Below, piece by piece: positions 26,090 through 35,691 of a stretch of DNA of 64,000 nt. A model generated the notes under the pieces. The model had not been told where the DNA came from. It was given only the letters and a program-made list of their open reading frames with translations, and made no database searches. Made by a program: the position numbers and the translations under genes. The DNA lies in NCBI GenBank assembly GCA_023715185.1, contig JAMCAN010000001.1, positions 1,364,001 through 1,428,000 on the forward strand, read 5' to 3'. The first letter of the stretch is position 1, and every line of letters starts with the position of its first letter. This DNA is from Planococcus sp. MER TA 32b. GTDB taxonomy: Bacteria > Bacillota > Bacilli > Bacillales_A > Planococcaceae.

Positions 26090-26121
26090 AGGTATATTAG
26101 AAGTGGAAGGATGAAATTATT

Positions 26122-27432
26122 ATGTCAAAACCGACAGTAGCAATAGTCGGCCGGCCGAACGTAGGTAAGTCTACGATTTTTAATCGTATAGTGGGAGAAC
26201 GTGTTTCCATCGTGGAAGATATTCCAGGAGTTACGCGTGACCGTATTTACAGTTCTGCAGATTGGCTGACACACGAATTCAATATAATCGATACAGGCGG
26301 TATAGATTTAAGGGACGAACCGTTTCTGGAACAAATTCGGCAACAGGCGGAGATTGCCATGGATGAAGCCGATGTCATCATTTTCCTTGTAAACGGCAGG
26401 GACGGAGTAACTGTTCAGGATGAACAAGTTGCGAAAATTCTTTTCCGGGCGAAAAAACCTGTCATTTTGGCAGTCAATAAAATCGATAACCCTGACATGA
26501 AATCGATGATTTATGATTTCTATACATTAGGCATGGGTGAGCCTTTCGCAATATCCGGATCTCATGGACTTGGACTAGGCGATCTATTGGATGAAGTCGC
26601 CAGGCATTTCCCGAAAGAAGATGAAGGCGATTATCCCGATGATGTTATCAAGTTTTCATTAATCGGCCGTCCTAATGTCGGTAAATCCTCTCTGGTCAAC
26701 GCGTTTCTTGGAGAAGAGCGTGTCATCGTCAGCGAAGTGGCGGGTACGACAAGAGATGCAGTCGATACCCAATATGAATATGAAGACCAGCCGTATGTAA
26801 TCATTGATACAGCAGGTATGCGCAAAAAAGGGAAAGTCTATGAAACCACTGAGAAATACAGTGTGCTCCGTGCTTTGCGCGCCATTGAACGTTCAGATGT
26901 TGTTCTAGTGGTCCTGAATGCAGAAGAAGGCATTCAGGAACAGGATAAGAAAATCGCAGGATATGCCCACGAAGCGGGTAAAGCGGTGATAATCGTCGTC
27001 AACAAATGGGATGCCATCGAAAAAGATGAAAAAACGATGAATGTCATGACGCGGAAAATACGCGAACATTTCCTTTTCCTTGATTATGCGCCGATCATGT
27101 TTGTTTCCGCTATCAGCGGCAAGCGGGTGCACAGCATTCTTGAAACCATCAATAAAGTGAATGAAAACCATTCACGCCGCATTCAATCCAGCATCCTGAA
27201 CGAAGTCATCGCTGATGCGGTGGCGATGAACCCGGCACCATCGGATAAAGGGCAAAGACTGCGTTTGTACTATGTAACGCAAGTGGCAGTCCAGCCGCCT
27301 ACTTTTGTCGTTTTCGTCAATGAACCGGAATTGATGCATTTCAGTTATATTAGATTTCTTCAGAACAGGATACGGGAAAGTTTCGATTTTGAAGGCACAC
27401 CTCTCCGTCTTATCACCCGTGCCCGCACTTAA
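26122..27432 (+). CDS. der: Ribosome-assembly GTPase Der (EngA)
   Basis: Der is an essential GTPase with two tandem G domains that acts in assembly of the 50S ribosomal subunit. The 436-aa protein shows G1 motifs GRPNVGKST (residues 10-18) and GRPNVGKSS (about 182-190), DTGG and DTAG switch motifs, NKID and NKWD base-recognition motifs, and the C-terminal KH-like domain (about 350-436). GAAGGATG precedes the ATG. gpsA follows closely. Confidence 0.97.
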   Translation: MSKPTVAIVGRPNVGKSTIFNRIVGERVSIVEDIPGVTRDRIYSSADWLTHEFNIIDTGGIDLRDEPFLEQIRQQAEIAMDEADVIIFLVNGRDGVTVQDEQVAKILFRAKKPVILAVNKIDNPDMKSMIYDFYTLGMGEPFAISGSHGLGLGDLLDEVARHFPKEDEGDYPDDVIKFSLIGRPNVGKSSLVNAFLGEERVIVSEVAGTTRDAVDTQYEYEDQPYVIIDTAGMRKKGKVYETTEKYSVLRALRAIERSDVVLVVLNAEEGIQEQDKKIAGYAHEAGKAVIIVVNKWDAIEKDEKTMNVMTRKIREHFLFLDYAPIMFVSAISGKRVHSILETINKVNENHSRRIQSSILNEVIADAVAMNPAPSDKGQRLRLYYVTQVAVQPPTFVVFVNEPELMHFSYIRFLQNRIRESFDFEGTPLRLITRART

Positions 27433-27456
27433 TAGGATAAAGGTGGTTGTTTGAAT

Positions 27457-28476
27457 ATGGAGAAAATTACCGTTTATGGAGCCGGAAGCTGGGGAACAGC
27501 TTTAAGTTATGTGCTCGCTCAAAACGGCCATGATATTTTGCTGTGGTCCCACCGCGCAGAACAGGCGCAAGAAATAAACCGGCATAGTAACGAAAGATAT
27601 TTAAAAGGCATTAAGCTTCCTGAAAACCTTAAAGCCACAAGCAATATGGCAGAGGCCGTGAAACATGCAGATGTTCATATTCTGGCGGTTCCGACAAAAG
27701 CGATGCGTGAAGTGTCTGCGGACATCGCGGGCCTTATCGGGAAGCCATCACTTTTTGTCCATGTATCCAAAGGCATCGAACCCGACAGCCTGAAACGTGT
27801 CAGTGAACTGATCCGTGAAGAGGTTCCTGCAAAATGGATTGAGGATCTTGTTGTATTATCAGGACCAAGCCATGCGGAAGAAGTTGTGCTTGAGCATCCT
27901 ACTACCGTAACGGCGGCTTGTGAAAACACTCATTCCGCTGAACGGGTGCAGGACATGTTCATGAACCAATATTTCCGCGTTTACACGAATACGGACGTTA
28001 TCGGCGTGGAAATTGGCGGTGCATTGAAAAATATCATTGCATTGGCGGTGGGCATCACTGATGGCCTTGGTCTTGGAGACAATGCGAAAGCGGCCATCAT
28101 GACACGCGGACTTGCGGAAATCGCCCGTCTGGGTGTGAAAATGGGCGCAACACCACTCACATTCTCCGGATTGACCGGAGTTGGGGATTTGATCGTCACC
28201 TGCACAAGCCAGCATTCAAGGAACTGGCGCGCGGGCAATATGCTTGGCAAAGGCAAATCACTCGACGAAGTCCTGGAAGAAATGGGCATGGTAGTCGAAG
28301 GGATCCGTACAACAAAAGCTGCGCATCAGATGGCGAAAGCATTTGAAGTGCCTATGCCGATTACAGAAGCACTATACAGTGTCCTGTTCGAGAATGTGCC
28401 AACCGATGAAGCGGTCGGGCATTTGATGGGCAGAATGAAGAAAAACGAAATGGAAGATCTTATTGACTTGCTTTAG
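27457..28476 (+). CDS. gpsA: NAD(P)-dependent glycerol-3-phosphate dehydrogenase
   Basis: GpsA reduces dihydroxyacetone phosphate to sn-glycerol 3-phosphate, the backbone for phospholipids and teichoic acids. The 339-aa protein has the nucleotide motif GAGSWGTAL near residues 7-15, the catalytic lysine in GGALKNIIALAVG, and GLTGVGDLIVTC. I chose the ATG at 27457, behind AAAGGTGG at 27440-27447; a TTG at 27451 is too close to that site. It is probably co-transcribed with der and ends at a terminator. Confidence 0.95.
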   Translation: MEKITVYGAGSWGTALSYVLAQNGHDILLWSHRAEQAQEINRHSNERYLKGIKLPENLKATSNMAEAVKHADVHILAVPTKAMREVSADIAGLIGKPSLFVHVSKGIEPDSLKRVSELIREEVPAKWIEDLVVLSGPSHAEEVVLEHPTTVTAACENTHSAERVQDMFMNQYFRVYTNTDVIGVEIGGALKNIIALAVGITDGLGLGDNAKAAIMTRGLAEIARLGVKMGATPLTFSGLTGVGDLIVTCTSQHSRNWRAGNMLGKGKSLDEVLEEMGMVVEGIRTTKAAHQMAKAFEVPMPITEALYSVLFENVPTDEAVGHLMGRMKKNEMEDLIDLL

Positions 28477-28488
28477 GCAAGTGCTTTT

Positions 28489-28520
28489 AGAAGCGTCGCG
28501 ATTGCGTCGCTTCTTTTTTC
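28489..28520 (+). terminator. Terminator after gpsA
   Basis: AGAAGCG (28489-28495) pairs with CGCTTCT (28507-28513) and a T-run follows. Confidence 0.78.
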
Positions 28521-28603
28521 TTTCATTCTTTTTGCAGTGCCCATAAACACATGTAAATTGTCCTGTCCCTGTCAAATTCTCTGCGGCAACAAGGCCCGTC
28601 TTA

Positions 28604-28612
28604 TGCTATACT
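28604..28612 (+). promoter_or_regulatory. Extended -10 promoter for yphEF
   Basis: TGCTATACT fits TGn plus a five-of-six -10 box about 33 bp before yphE. The -35 position is poor. Confidence 0.5.
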
Positions 28613-28645
28613 ATGGACTGAAACTGAACGGGAGGCGGCTGTTTT

Positions 28646-28849
28646 ATGAGTTCTTTGGATAAAATGTGGGTATCATTTGCCGGTATTGCTTTTTTGATAA
28701 TTTCAATGGGAATGATTTACTTAAGCAGATACAAATTGAAAAATGGCATCATTAAATTTATTTTTGCCCTAGTTGCATATATCCTGCTGATACTTGGATT
28801 CTTTATTATGGTGTTTACGGTATTCAGCGGACCAACCGGCGGCGCATGA
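28646..28849 (+). CDS. yphE: DUF2768 small membrane protein (YphE-like)
   Basis: The 67-aa protein has two hydrophobic spans (about residues 8-26 and 36-60) and matches DUF2768/YphE by sequence feel, size and place next to gpsA. No function is known. GGGAGGCGG precedes the ATG. The stop is about ten bases before the yphF start, so they form an operon. Confidence 0.8.
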   Translation: MSSLDKMWVSFAGIAFLIISMGMIYLSRYKLKNGIIKFIFALVAYILLILGFFIMVFTVFSGPTGGA

Positions 28850-28859
28850 GGTGATAGAA

Positions 28860-29570
28860 ATGAAAAAAACAATGTTTTTTCTGCTCCTGGTTTCGATTGC
28901 AATGCTTTTGAGTGCTTGCATGTTTCCGGAGGACGAATTGGCTGAAAATCAGATTCCATACGAGGATCAATTGATTTCAGTCCAAAATGCAGTAAACCAG
29001 TATCGTAATGCAAGCGGCGGTTTGCTGCCGATTAAAACACGTGATATGGAAGTGGACCAATTCATTAAATACCCGGTAGACTTCAGCAAAATCGTTCCGA
29101 ATCATATGGCTGAAATTCCTACAAACGCTTTTGAAACCGGAGGGATCTTTCAATACGTCCTGATGGATGTGGAAGAAAATCCAACAGTGAAATTGGTGGA
29201 TTTGCGCATTGCGGAAACCATCCGGGCCGTGAATGTCAGAAAAAGTGCAAACGGGGGCCAGGCTCCGATAGCAGAAACGATTGCGGAAAATGTTTATAAA
29301 TTCAATTATGATGCAATGGGTTTTAAGGAAGAACCGACTGTAGTCAGTCCTTACAGCGGCAGAAATCTTCCTCTTGTAGTTACCGGACGGGGAGTCGTCC
29401 ATGTCGATTATTCCATGGATCTGTATACAGCGCTGCAGGAATATGAAGGGGAATTGGAAGAGGGGCAGGATATACGCTTTCTTTTGTATGAAGATAACGC
29501 GGTATTGCCTGCATATTCACTTCCCTATACTATCGACGAAAACAGGGAACCTATATTTCTGAATGAATAA
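28860..29570 (+). CDS. yphF: YphF-like lipoprotein
   Basis: The 236-aa protein begins MKKTMFFLLLVSIAMLLSAC, a signal peptide with lipobox LSAC, so cysteine 20 would be lipid-anchored on the outer face. The rest is a soluble domain without a motif I can assign. In B. subtilis yphF lies between yphE and spoIVA. An in-frame start at 28794 would place a polar extension ahead of the signal peptide and is rejected; GAGGTGA precedes the ATG at 28860. Confidence 0.82.
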   Translation: MKKTMFFLLLVSIAMLLSACMFPEDELAENQIPYEDQLISVQNAVNQYRNASGGLLPIKTRDMEVDQFIKYPVDFSKIVPNHMAEIPTNAFETGGIFQYVLMDVEENPTVKLVDLRIAETIRAVNVRKSANGGQAPIAETIAENVYKFNYDAMGFKEEPTVVSPYSGRNLPLVVTGRGVVHVDYSMDLYTALQEYEGELEEGQDIRFLLYEDNAVLPAYSLPYTIDENREPIFLNE

Positions 29571-29745
29571 AAAATGTTGTTTTACCGAGGTTTTTGATAG
29601 AAAACCATTCTTTTTAGAATATTTTGTCAGTATTTGGCCTGAAACTGCTGAAACCGCGGCATTAGTGGTTGCTATGCGTTTTTCGATGTGATACTCTTTT
29701 TACAGGATTGATGGTAAACATCCCCTTTGAGAGGAGGTGAATAGC

Positions 29746-30018
29746 ATGAACAAGACAGAATTAGTGAACTCTGTTGCTGAAGCAGCTGAGCTTTCTCGCA
29801 AAGATGCTGCTAAAGCGGTTGACGCTGCATTTGAAGCGATTCAAGGCGCATTGACAAAAGGTGATAAAGTACAGTTGATCGGTTTCGGTAACTTCGAGGT
29901 ACGCGAACGCGCTGCCCGTAAAGGACGCAACCCACAAACTGGTGCTGAAATCGAAATCGCTGCCAGCAAAGTCCCTGCATTTAAACCAGGTAAAGCGCTT
30001 AAAGACGCAGTGAAATAA
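29746..30018 (+). CDS. hbs: HU-family DNA-binding protein
   Basis: HBsu is the main nucleoid-packing protein. It binds and bends DNA as a dimer. The 90-aa protein has [12 protein letters not shown] at the start, the DNA arm with [21 protein letters not shown] (about residues 46-66) and the conserved proline in [12 protein letters not shown] strong GAGGAGGTGA site lies before the ATG at 29746. In sporing relatives spoIVA lies between yphF and hbs; here the gap is only 175 bp. Confidence 0.96.
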   Translation: MNKTELVNSVAEAAELSRKDAAKAVDAAFEAIQGALTKGDKVQLIGFGNFEVRERAARKGRNPQTGAEIEIAASKVPAFKPGKALKDAVK

Positions 30019-30035
30019 GCTACAGTGCTGTACAT

Positions 30036-30079
30036 AGAATGGCTCCGCGGAATCTGTATTCTGTTGGGGCCATTCTTTT
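30036..30079 (+). terminator. Terminator after hbs
   Basis: AGAATGGCTCC (30036-30046) pairs with GGGGCCATTCT (30066-30076) with one G-U pair, and Ts follow. Confidence 0.78.
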
Positions 30080-30084
30080 CTCTG

Positions 30085-30360
30085 TTTTAAGGGCTATGGT
30101 GCACAATTTGGGAGTCTCAGCAAGACGATTCTGCTGGAGTTCTGGCCCTATTTTCCGCTTTTAAAAGGAGAGGCTTCCGCTTTCCTGATTGAGCGCAAAT
30201 TTTGCGAAACACCCGCTATTATGCTAAGATTCTTATGCTAAGATGGATCCGGAGAAAGCTTCAGCTCTGCTGCTGGGCTGCCCGGCTGTTGAAAAGAGAA
30301 ATACAATGTCATATTAAAATCAAGATATCAATTATAGATGAAGAAGATATTACATAAATA
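30085..30360. other. Unassigned gap between hbs and folE
   Basis: I see no gene here. A weak nested hairpin spans about 30090-30149 (AGGGC with GGCCCT, CAGCA with TGCTG) and is followed by TTCCGCTTTT and GCTTCCGCTTT, which recall the tails of the long-hairpin repeats elsewhere in the window, so this may be a decayed copy. An 11-bp direct repeat TATGCTAAGAT occurs twice near 30218-30243. Confidence 0.4.
30289..30317 (+). promoter_or_regulatory. Candidate sigma-A promoter for folE-mtrB
   Basis: TTGAAA (30289-30294) and TATTAA (30312-30317) are 17 bp apart, about 85 bp before folE. Confidence 0.35.
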
Positions 30361-30400
30361 TCAAGTGTAAACGACTTCGTCTTTTACAGGAGGAACCATA

Positions 30401-30985
30401 GTGACCGATACGGAATTACAGAATGTTGATCTTGAAAAAATTGAAAAGGCTGTTTCGATGATTTTGGAAGCGGTGGGAGAAGATGTATCCCGCGAAGGTC
30501 TGCATGATACCCCAAAACGCGTAGCGAAAATGTACGCTGAAGTATTTTCTGGGCTTAGAGAAGATCCAAAGGAATATTTCAAGACTGTATTCCATGAAGG
30601 TCATGAAGAATTGGTCCTGGTAAAAGATATTCCGTTTTATTCGATGTGCGAACATCATTTAGTGCCTTTCTTCGGTAAGGCGCATATCGCATATATCCCC
30701 CGGGATGGAGTCGTTACAGGATTAAGCAAGCTGGCCCGGGCAGTGGAAACTGTGGCGAAGCGTCCGCAGCTTCAGGAACGCATCACCTCGACGTTAGCTG
30801 ATTCAATGATGGATACCCTTAATCCCCATGGTGTATTTGTCATGATTGAAGCGGAACATATGTGCATGACCATGCGAGGTGTCAAAAAGCCGGGAGCGAC
30901 AACCGTAACGGCTGTGGCACGCGGCATACTTGAAACAGACGCCATCAAGCGTTCTGAAGTGATAACTTATATTACTAAAAACTAA
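30401..30985 (+). CDS. folE: GTP cyclohydrolase I
   Basis: This enzyme converts GTP to 7,8-dihydroneopterin triphosphate, the first step of folate synthesis. The 194-aa protein has the zinc-binding [14 protein letters not shown] motif (cysteine and histidine near residues 82-85) and the second cysteine in [11 protein letters not shown], with [13 protein letters not shown] before. It starts with GTG at 30401 behind AGGAGG. In B. subtilis the gene is called mtrA and is paired with mtrB exactly as here. Confidence 0.95.
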   Translation: MTDTELQNVDLEKIEKAVSMILEAVGEDVSREGLHDTPKRVAKMYAEVFSGLREDPKEYFKTVFHEGHEELVLVKDIPFYSMCEHHLVPFFGKAHIAYIPRDGVVTGLSKLARAVETVAKRPQLQERITSTLADSMMDTLNPHGVFVMIEAEHMCMTMRGVKKPGATTVTAVARGILETDAIKRSEVITYITKN

Positions 30986-31008
30986 AATTCTGGAAAGCAG
31001 GCGGAATC

Positions 31009-31230
31009 ATGGCTCAAACTGAATATATAGTAATCCGGGCTCAAGAAGACGGCGTCAACGTCATCGGCTTGACCCGCGGCAACGATACAAAATTCCACCA
31101 TACTGAAAAACTTGATAAAGGCGAAGTGATGATCGCCCAGTTCACTGAACATACTTCTGCAATGAAAATACGCGGAAAAGCTGAAATCCATTCAGCCCAT
31201 GGCATTGTTGAAAGTGAATCCAAGAAATAG
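31009..31230 (+). CDS. mtrB: Tryptophan RNA-binding attenuation protein (TRAP)
   Basis: TRAP forms an eleven-subunit ring that binds tryptophan and then wraps RNA carrying GAG or UAG repeats, ending transcription or blocking translation of trp genes. The 73-aa protein is nearly identical in its core to B. subtilis TRAP as I recall it ([40 protein letters not shown]). The RNA-contact residues correspond to K34, K53 and R55. The usual target, trpEDCFBA, is absent from its normal place between aroH and tyrA in this window. Confidence 0.96.
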   Translation: MAQTEYIVIRAQEDGVNVIGLTRGNDTKFHHTEKLDKGEVMIAQFTEHTSAMKIRGKAEIHSAHGIVESESKK

Positions 31231-31261
31231 ATCCAAATGGATGAAGCCTTTATAGATGCTG

Positions 31262-31270
31262 TGTTATACT
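31262..31270 (+). promoter_or_regulatory. Extended -10 promoter for hepS-menG-hepT
   Basis: TGTTATACT fits TGn plus a five-of-six -10 box about 48 bp before hepS. No clear -35 box is seen. Confidence 0.5.
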
Positions 31271-31318
31271 TATGTAGAACTTATGTAGAATTGCTAAATC
31301 ACGAATGGAGCACGCGGT

Positions 31319-32095
31319 ATGAATGACCTACAAATACATTCGAAAATAACATCAATGGAAATCGATGTCCTGCAGGCTTTGCATCAGCGGACACTTGAGA
31401 AATACACATCCGGCCCTTCAATTGATCGGGCGCGTTTGTTCTTTTTGCTATTGCCTTTTTTTGATGGGAAAAAATGGTCGGACGATGTGGAAGATTCCGC
31501 GAAAACAGTAGCTATCGTATATGCCGCCTTACATGCCCATGATCAGGTTGAAGAAGATACGCCGATCAGCAAAAGCCAGCAGCTGACGGTATTGGCTGGA
31601 GACTTTTACAGTGGAATTTATTATCAAATGTTAAGCAATACAAATAATGTCAAGCTCATCCAGTTATTAGCCAGCGGAATAATAGGGGTCAGCGAGAAAA
31701 AGGCTTCCTTGTATGAAAAAACGGTTATGCCTATCAGTGGGGTCGAAGCGGCTGCTGAGGTTATAGAGACCGAGTTATTGAATATTTTTTATGATTATTA
31801 CGGTTTCACCCAATATAACAGCATTGCTAAGCCCGCATTAGAGTATGTCTATTTCTCGAACCAATTGGACGCATACCGGAATGGCGTCGAAACCAATATT
31901 CTTCGGAAGTTGAATCTGGCGCTGCCATTGCCGCTTTATTCGGAACGGTGGCTTTTGGATAAATTGGACGGATTGCATTCCGAATTGACGAAAGCATTGG
32001 ATGGCCATTCGATGGATTTCAATTTAAAGAACTTTATGCTTCATCAAATCACTCCGCATCAGCATTTAGCTGAACAGCTTACCCGAGAAGGATGA
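31319..32095 (+). CDS. hepS: Heptaprenyl diphosphate synthase component 1
   Basis: HepS is the small, non-catalytic subunit that pairs with HepT and sets the length of the C35 chain for menaquinone-7. The 258-aa protein is all-helical and has the family pattern [18 protein letters not shown] and [17 protein letters not shown]. It lacks the DDxxD motifs, as expected for component 1. It overlaps menG translation signals and is first in the hepS-menG-hepT operon. Confidence 0.9.
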   Translation: MNDLQIHSKITSMEIDVLQALHQRTLEKYTSGPSIDRARLFFLLLPFFDGKKWSDDVEDSAKTVAIVYAALHAHDQVEEDTPISKSQQLTVLAGDFYSGIYYQMLSNTNNVKLIQLLASGIIGVSEKKASLYEKTVMPISGVEAAAEVIETELLNIFYDYYGFTQYNSIAKPALEYVYFSNQLDAYRNGVETNILRKLNLALPLPLYSERWLLDKLDGLHSELTKALDGHSMDFNLKNFMLHQITPHQHLAEQLTREG

Positions 32096-32100
32096 CTGAT

Positions 32101-32805
32101 ATGCCAAAAACGAAAGAACAGCGCGTTCATGAAGTATTCGAAAAAATATCCGAGAATTATGACCAGATGAATTCGGTCATCAGTTTTCAGCAGCACAATA
32201 AATGGCGGAAAGATACAATGCACAAAATGCAGGTGGCACAGGGTGCCTCTGCTATCGATGTATGTTGCGGAACGGCTGACTGGACCATTGCCCTGGCAGA
32301 AGCGGCCGGTGAAAACGGACGTGTGGTGGGGCTCGACTTCAGTCAAAACATGCTCAATGTCGGTATTGAAAAAACAAAGCATCTGCCGCAAGTTGAACTG
32401 GTCCAGGGGAATGCGATGTCGTTGCCTTATCCAGATAACTCATTCGATTTTGCGACGATCGGTTTTGGATTGCGCAATGTACCGGACTATGAACAGGTAT
32501 TATCTGAAATGCACAGAGTTCTCAAGCCTGGCGGGATGATAGCCTGCCTCGAGACTTCACAGCCCGAAAGCTTTCTTTTCAAACCGTTTTTCCGCTTTTA
32601 TTTCCGCTTTATCATGCCTGTATTCGGCAAGCTTTTTGCTAAAAGCTACAAGGAATATTCATGGCTGCAGGAATCGGCAAAAGGATTTCCGGGCATGAAA
32701 CAATTGGCGAAACTGTTTGTTAAAGTCGGCTTTGAAAAAGTCAAATACAAGCCTTATACCGGTGGTGCAGCCGCACTCCATATGGGGATCAAAAAAGTAA
32801 AATAG
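32101..32805 (+). CDS. menG: Demethylmenaquinone methyltransferase
   Basis: MenG uses S-adenosylmethionine to methylate demethylmenaquinone, the last step of menaquinone synthesis. The 234-aa protein has the SAM motif [13 protein letters not shown] (near residues 53-65), [14 protein letters not shown], and the family signature [10 protein letters not shown] prefer the ATG at 32101, with AGAAGGA nine bases upstream and an N terminus ([16 protein letters not shown]) like relatives; an ATG at 32092 overlaps the hepS stop and remains possible. Confidence 0.94.
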   Translation: MPKTKEQRVHEVFEKISENYDQMNSVISFQQHNKWRKDTMHKMQVAQGASAIDVCCGTADWTIALAEAAGENGRVVGLDFSQNMLNVGIEKTKHLPQVELVQGNAMSLPYPDNSFDFATIGFGLRNVPDYEQVLSEMHRVLKPGGMIACLETSQPESFLFKPFFRFYFRFIMPVFGKLFAKSYKEYSWLQESAKGFPGMKQLAKLFVKVGFEKVKYKPYTGGAAALHMGIKKVK

Positions 32806-32822
32806 CGGGAGAAGGTTTTTAA

Positions 32823-33797
32823 GTGGAAAAGGTGAAGTTAAAATTGCTCTATTCCGACCTTAGACCGGAATTGGAAATGATTGAAAAAGAACTGGAAGTC
32901 GCTGTAGGCTCCAATTCACTCCTCCTTAATGAAGCTTCCCTACACTTATTGCAGGCCGGAGGAAAGAGAATCCGGCCTGTTTTTGTTTTGCTTGCTGGGA
33001 AATTCGGCGATTATAATGTCGAAGTGATGAAACAGGTGGCCGTGCCGCTTGAGTTGATTCATATGGCTTCTCTCGTCCATGACGATGTCATTGATGACTC
33101 TGAAATGAGAAGAGGGCAGGCCACTGTCAAAGCACAGTGGAATAATAGTGTGGCGATGTATACAGGAGATTTCATACTTGCGCGTGCGCTGGAGTATATT
33201 ACTGTTATTGAGAACCCGAAAATACACAATATTCTATCCAAAACGATGATTGAAGTATGCCGCGGTGAAATTATCCAAATTGAGGATAAGTTCAAACTGG
33301 ATCAGACAGTCCGTGATTATTTGCGCCGCATCAAACGGAAAACGGCGTTGCTGATTTCTTCGAGCTGTGAACTTGGGGCTACAGTTTCAGGCACAGACGA
33401 TGAAACTGCTGCACGGCTCCGCAGATTCGGTTATTTTATCGGAATGTCTTTCCAGATCACAGACGACATCCTGGATTTCACATCATCGGATGAAGAGCTG
33501 GGCAAACCTGCAGGAAGCGATTTTATCCAAGGGAATATTACGCTGCCAGTTCTTTTCGCGCGCAAAGACCCGGTGATATACAGCCGGTTGAAAGATATGG
33601 TCGGAAAAGATATGACAGACAGCGAACGGATGGAAGTTGTTGAGATGATTCGCAACAGTTCAGCGCTGAAGGAAGCTAAAGCGGTAAGTGATCTCTATCT
33701 GGATAAAGCATTGCAGGAGCTTGTCCACCTTCCGAAAGGGAATGCAAACAAGACGATGAGAAAAATCGCTTTATTCATTGGAAAGAGAAAGTTTTAA
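32823..33797 (+). CDS. hepT: Heptaprenyl diphosphate synthase component 2
   Basis: HepT is the catalytic subunit that adds isopentenyl units to farnesyl diphosphate to make heptaprenyl diphosphate. The 324-aa protein has the first aspartate-rich motif HDDVIDDS (about residues 84-91) and the second QITDDILDF (about 213-221), with GGKRIRP near the N terminus. The start is a GTG at 32823 behind GAGAAGG. Confidence 0.94.
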   Translation: MEKVKLKLLYSDLRPELEMIEKELEVAVGSNSLLLNEASLHLLQAGGKRIRPVFVLLAGKFGDYNVEVMKQVAVPLELIHMASLVHDDVIDDSEMRRGQATVKAQWNNSVAMYTGDFILARALEYITVIENPKIHNILSKTMIEVCRGEIIQIEDKFKLDQTVRDYLRRIKRKTALLISSSCELGATVSGTDDETAARLRRFGYFIGMSFQITDDILDFTSSDEELGKPAGSDFIQGNITLPVLFARKDPVIYSRLKDMVGKDMTDSERMEVVEMIRNSSALKEAKAVSDLYLDKALQELVHLPKGNANKTMRKIALFIGKRKF

Positions 33798-33805
33798 GCT
33801 GAGAG

Positions 33806-33833
33806 TTGACAATCGGCCTCATAATGATAGTAT
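33806..33833 (+). promoter_or_regulatory. Sigma-A promoter for ndk
   Basis: A perfect TTGACA (33806-33811) is followed after 16 bp by TAGTAT (33828-33833) with an extended TGA in front. It lies right after the hepT stop. Confidence 0.65.
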
Positions 33834-33843
33834 TTTTTAAGGT

Positions 33844-33858
33844 GGGCAACTTTTGCCC
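33844..33858 (+). promoter_or_regulatory. 5'-end hairpin of the ndk leader
   Basis: GGGCAA pairs with TTGCCC over a CTT loop. It falls about ten bases after the predicted transcription start, so it would cap the 5' end of the ndk message. Confidence 0.5.
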
Positions 33859-33885
33859 GAGCTTTTAATAGAGGAGTGTTCATTA

Positions 33886-34332
33886 ATGGAAAAAACATTT
33901 TTAATGGTTAAACCTGATGGTGTGCAACGCAATGTAATCGGTGAAATCGTAGCCCGTTTTGAGAAAAAAGGCTATAACCTGGTCGGAGCTAAATTGATGC
34001 AAATCCCAACTGAATTGGCTGAACAGCATTACGGCGAGCATAAAGAGCGTCCGTTCTTCGGTGAATTGGTTGAGTTCATCACTTCTGGCCCTGTATTCGC
34101 AATGGTTTGGGAAGGCGAAAACGTTATTTTGACAGCACGTCAAATGATGGGCGCTACAAACCCTAAAGATGCAGCTCCTGGAACTATCCGCGGCGACTTC
34201 ACTGTCACTGTCGGCAAAAACATGATCCACGGTTCGGATTCTGCTGAAAGTGCAGAGCGTGAAATCGGCTTGTTCTTCAAAGAAGAAGAATTGGTATCAT
34301 ACGAAAAAACAATGAGCAGCTGGATTAATTAA
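33886..34332 (+). CDS. ndk: Nucleoside diphosphate kinase
   Basis: Ndk moves the terminal phosphate of ATP to other nucleoside diphosphates through a phosphohistidine. The 148-aa protein has the catalytic H115 in NMIHGSDS and the start [16 protein letters not shown]. The ATG at 33886 has GAGGAG nine bases upstream; an earlier in-frame start at 33853 falls in the leader hairpin and is rejected. It has its own promoter and terminator, so it is likely monocistronic. Confidence 0.97.
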   Translation: MEKTFLMVKPDGVQRNVIGEIVARFEKKGYNLVGAKLMQIPTELAEQHYGEHKERPFFGELVEFITSGPVFAMVWEGENVILTARQMMGATNPKDAAPGTIRGDFTVTVGKNMIHGSDSAESAEREIGLFFKEEELVSYEKTMSSWIN

Positions 34333-34342
34333 TCCCGCTTGA

Positions 34343-34371
34343 AGAGGTGGCTATAGCCGCCTCTTTTTTTA
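34343..34371 (+). terminator. Terminator after ndk
   Basis: AGAGGTGGC (34343-34351) pairs with GCCGCCTCT (34356-34364) and is followed by about seven Ts. Confidence 0.87.
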
Positions 34372-34464
34372 TTGCCCTTTTTTCCATTTTTTCCGTCCTT
34401 GATATAAAGTGCTGGCATTGTTCACTTTCCCGGCAATTTCGTATAGAATTGATGAAATATTATG

Positions 34465-34473
34465 TGTTATAGT
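34465..34473 (+). promoter_or_regulatory. Extended -10 promoter for the aro operon
   Basis: TGTTATAGT fits TGn plus a five-of-six -10 box about 42 bp before aroC. A second weaker pair, TTGTTC (34418) and TATAGA (34442), lies further upstream. Confidence 0.5.
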
Positions 34474-34514
34474 GGTACATAAATACTTTAGTGCGTTGAA
34501 GGGGGAAAGCGTTT

Positions 34515-35687
34515 ATGCGTTATTTGACAGCAGGAGAATCACATGGCCCGCAATTGACAGCTATTATAGAGGGCTTGCCGGCACAATTGCCGCTGACAGC
34601 CGAAATGATCAATAAAGAATTAAAAAGAAGACAGGGCGGCCATGGCCGCGGCAGAAGAATGCAGATAGAGACTGACACAGTGGAGATTGTTTCCGGAGTG
34701 AGACACGGGAAAACGCTCGGATCACCGGTTGCCTTGGTTGTTAAAAACGATGACTGGAAACATTGGACTAATGTGATGGGCATCGAACCGATCGAAGAGA
34801 CGGATGAAGTCAAACGGAAAATTTCACGCCCTCGTCCGGGACACGCAGATCTGAATGGCGGCATGAAATATGGCCATCGTGATTTACGCAATGTACTCGA
34901 ACGGTCTTCTGCCAGAGAAACGACAGTGCGCGTTGCTGTCGGCGCGGTGGCAAAACAATTATTATCACAGCTGGGAATTGAAATGGTCTCGCACGTTACG
35001 GAAATCGGCGGCATCAAAGTAAACCCTGAGAGTTATACAGGCAAATCAGTGACTGAAATCCGCGAAGCTGTTGAAAAAGATGCGGTATATTGCGCCGATC
35101 CGGCAGTGACTCAGCAAATGACCGATTTGATTGATGAAACGAAAAAGAATGGGGATTCAATCGGCGGAACAGTTGAAGTCATTGTAGAAGGCATGCCTGC
35201 CGGAATCGGAAGCTATGTCCATTATGACCGTAAACTTGATGCTAAAATCGCCGCTTCGGTTATGAGCATTAACGCGTTCAAGGGTGTCGAATTCGGTCTC
35301 GGTTTTGAAATGGCGAGAAAGCCGGGGAGTCAGGTCCATGATGAAATACTATGGAATGAAGCCGAGGGCTATAAGCGTAAGACGAATAATTTAGGCGGTT
35401 TTGAAGGCGGAATGACGACGGGGATGCCAATTGTGGTCCGGGGTGTCATGAAGCCGATTCCGACATTATACAAACCGCTGCAAAGTGTTGATATTGAATC
35501 GAAGGAGCCATTCCAGGCAAGTATTGAACGGTCTGACAGTTGTGCTGTTCCTGCCGCATCCATTGTGGCAGAGCACGTAGTGGCTTGGGAAGTCGCAAAC
35601 GCGCTGCTGGAGCAGTTTGATGCTGACCAACTGCCGCGGCTGCAAGCGAATATCGCTGATTACCTGACATATACAAAGGAGTTCTGA
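34515..35687 (+). CDS. aroC: Chorismate synthase
   Basis: This FMN-dependent enzyme makes chorismate from 5-enolpyruvylshikimate 3-phosphate, the last shared step of aromatic synthesis. The 390-aa protein has TAGESHGPQ at the start, [25 protein letters not shown] and the [14 protein letters not shown] region. GAAGGGGGAAA precedes the ATG. The gene is named aroF in B. subtilis. It begins the aroC-aroB-aroH-tyrA-aroA run. Confidence 0.95.
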   Translation: MRYLTAGESHGPQLTAIIEGLPAQLPLTAEMINKELKRRQGGHGRGRRMQIETDTVEIVSGVRHGKTLGSPVALVVKNDDWKHWTNVMGIEPIEETDEVKRKISRPRPGHADLNGGMKYGHRDLRNVLERSSARETTVRVAVGAVAKQLLSQLGIEMVSHVTEIGGIKVNPESYTGKSVTEIREAVEKDAVYCADPAVTQQMTDLIDETKKNGDSIGGTVEVIVEGMPAGIGSYVHYDRKLDAKIAASVMSINAFKGVEFGLGFEMARKPGSQVHDEILWNEAEGYKRKTNNLGGFEGGMTTGMPIVVRGVMKPIPTLYKPLQSVDIESKEPFQASIERSDSCAVPAASIVAEHVVAWEVANALLEQFDADQLPRLQANIADYLTYTKEF

Positions 35688-35691
35688 TTCT

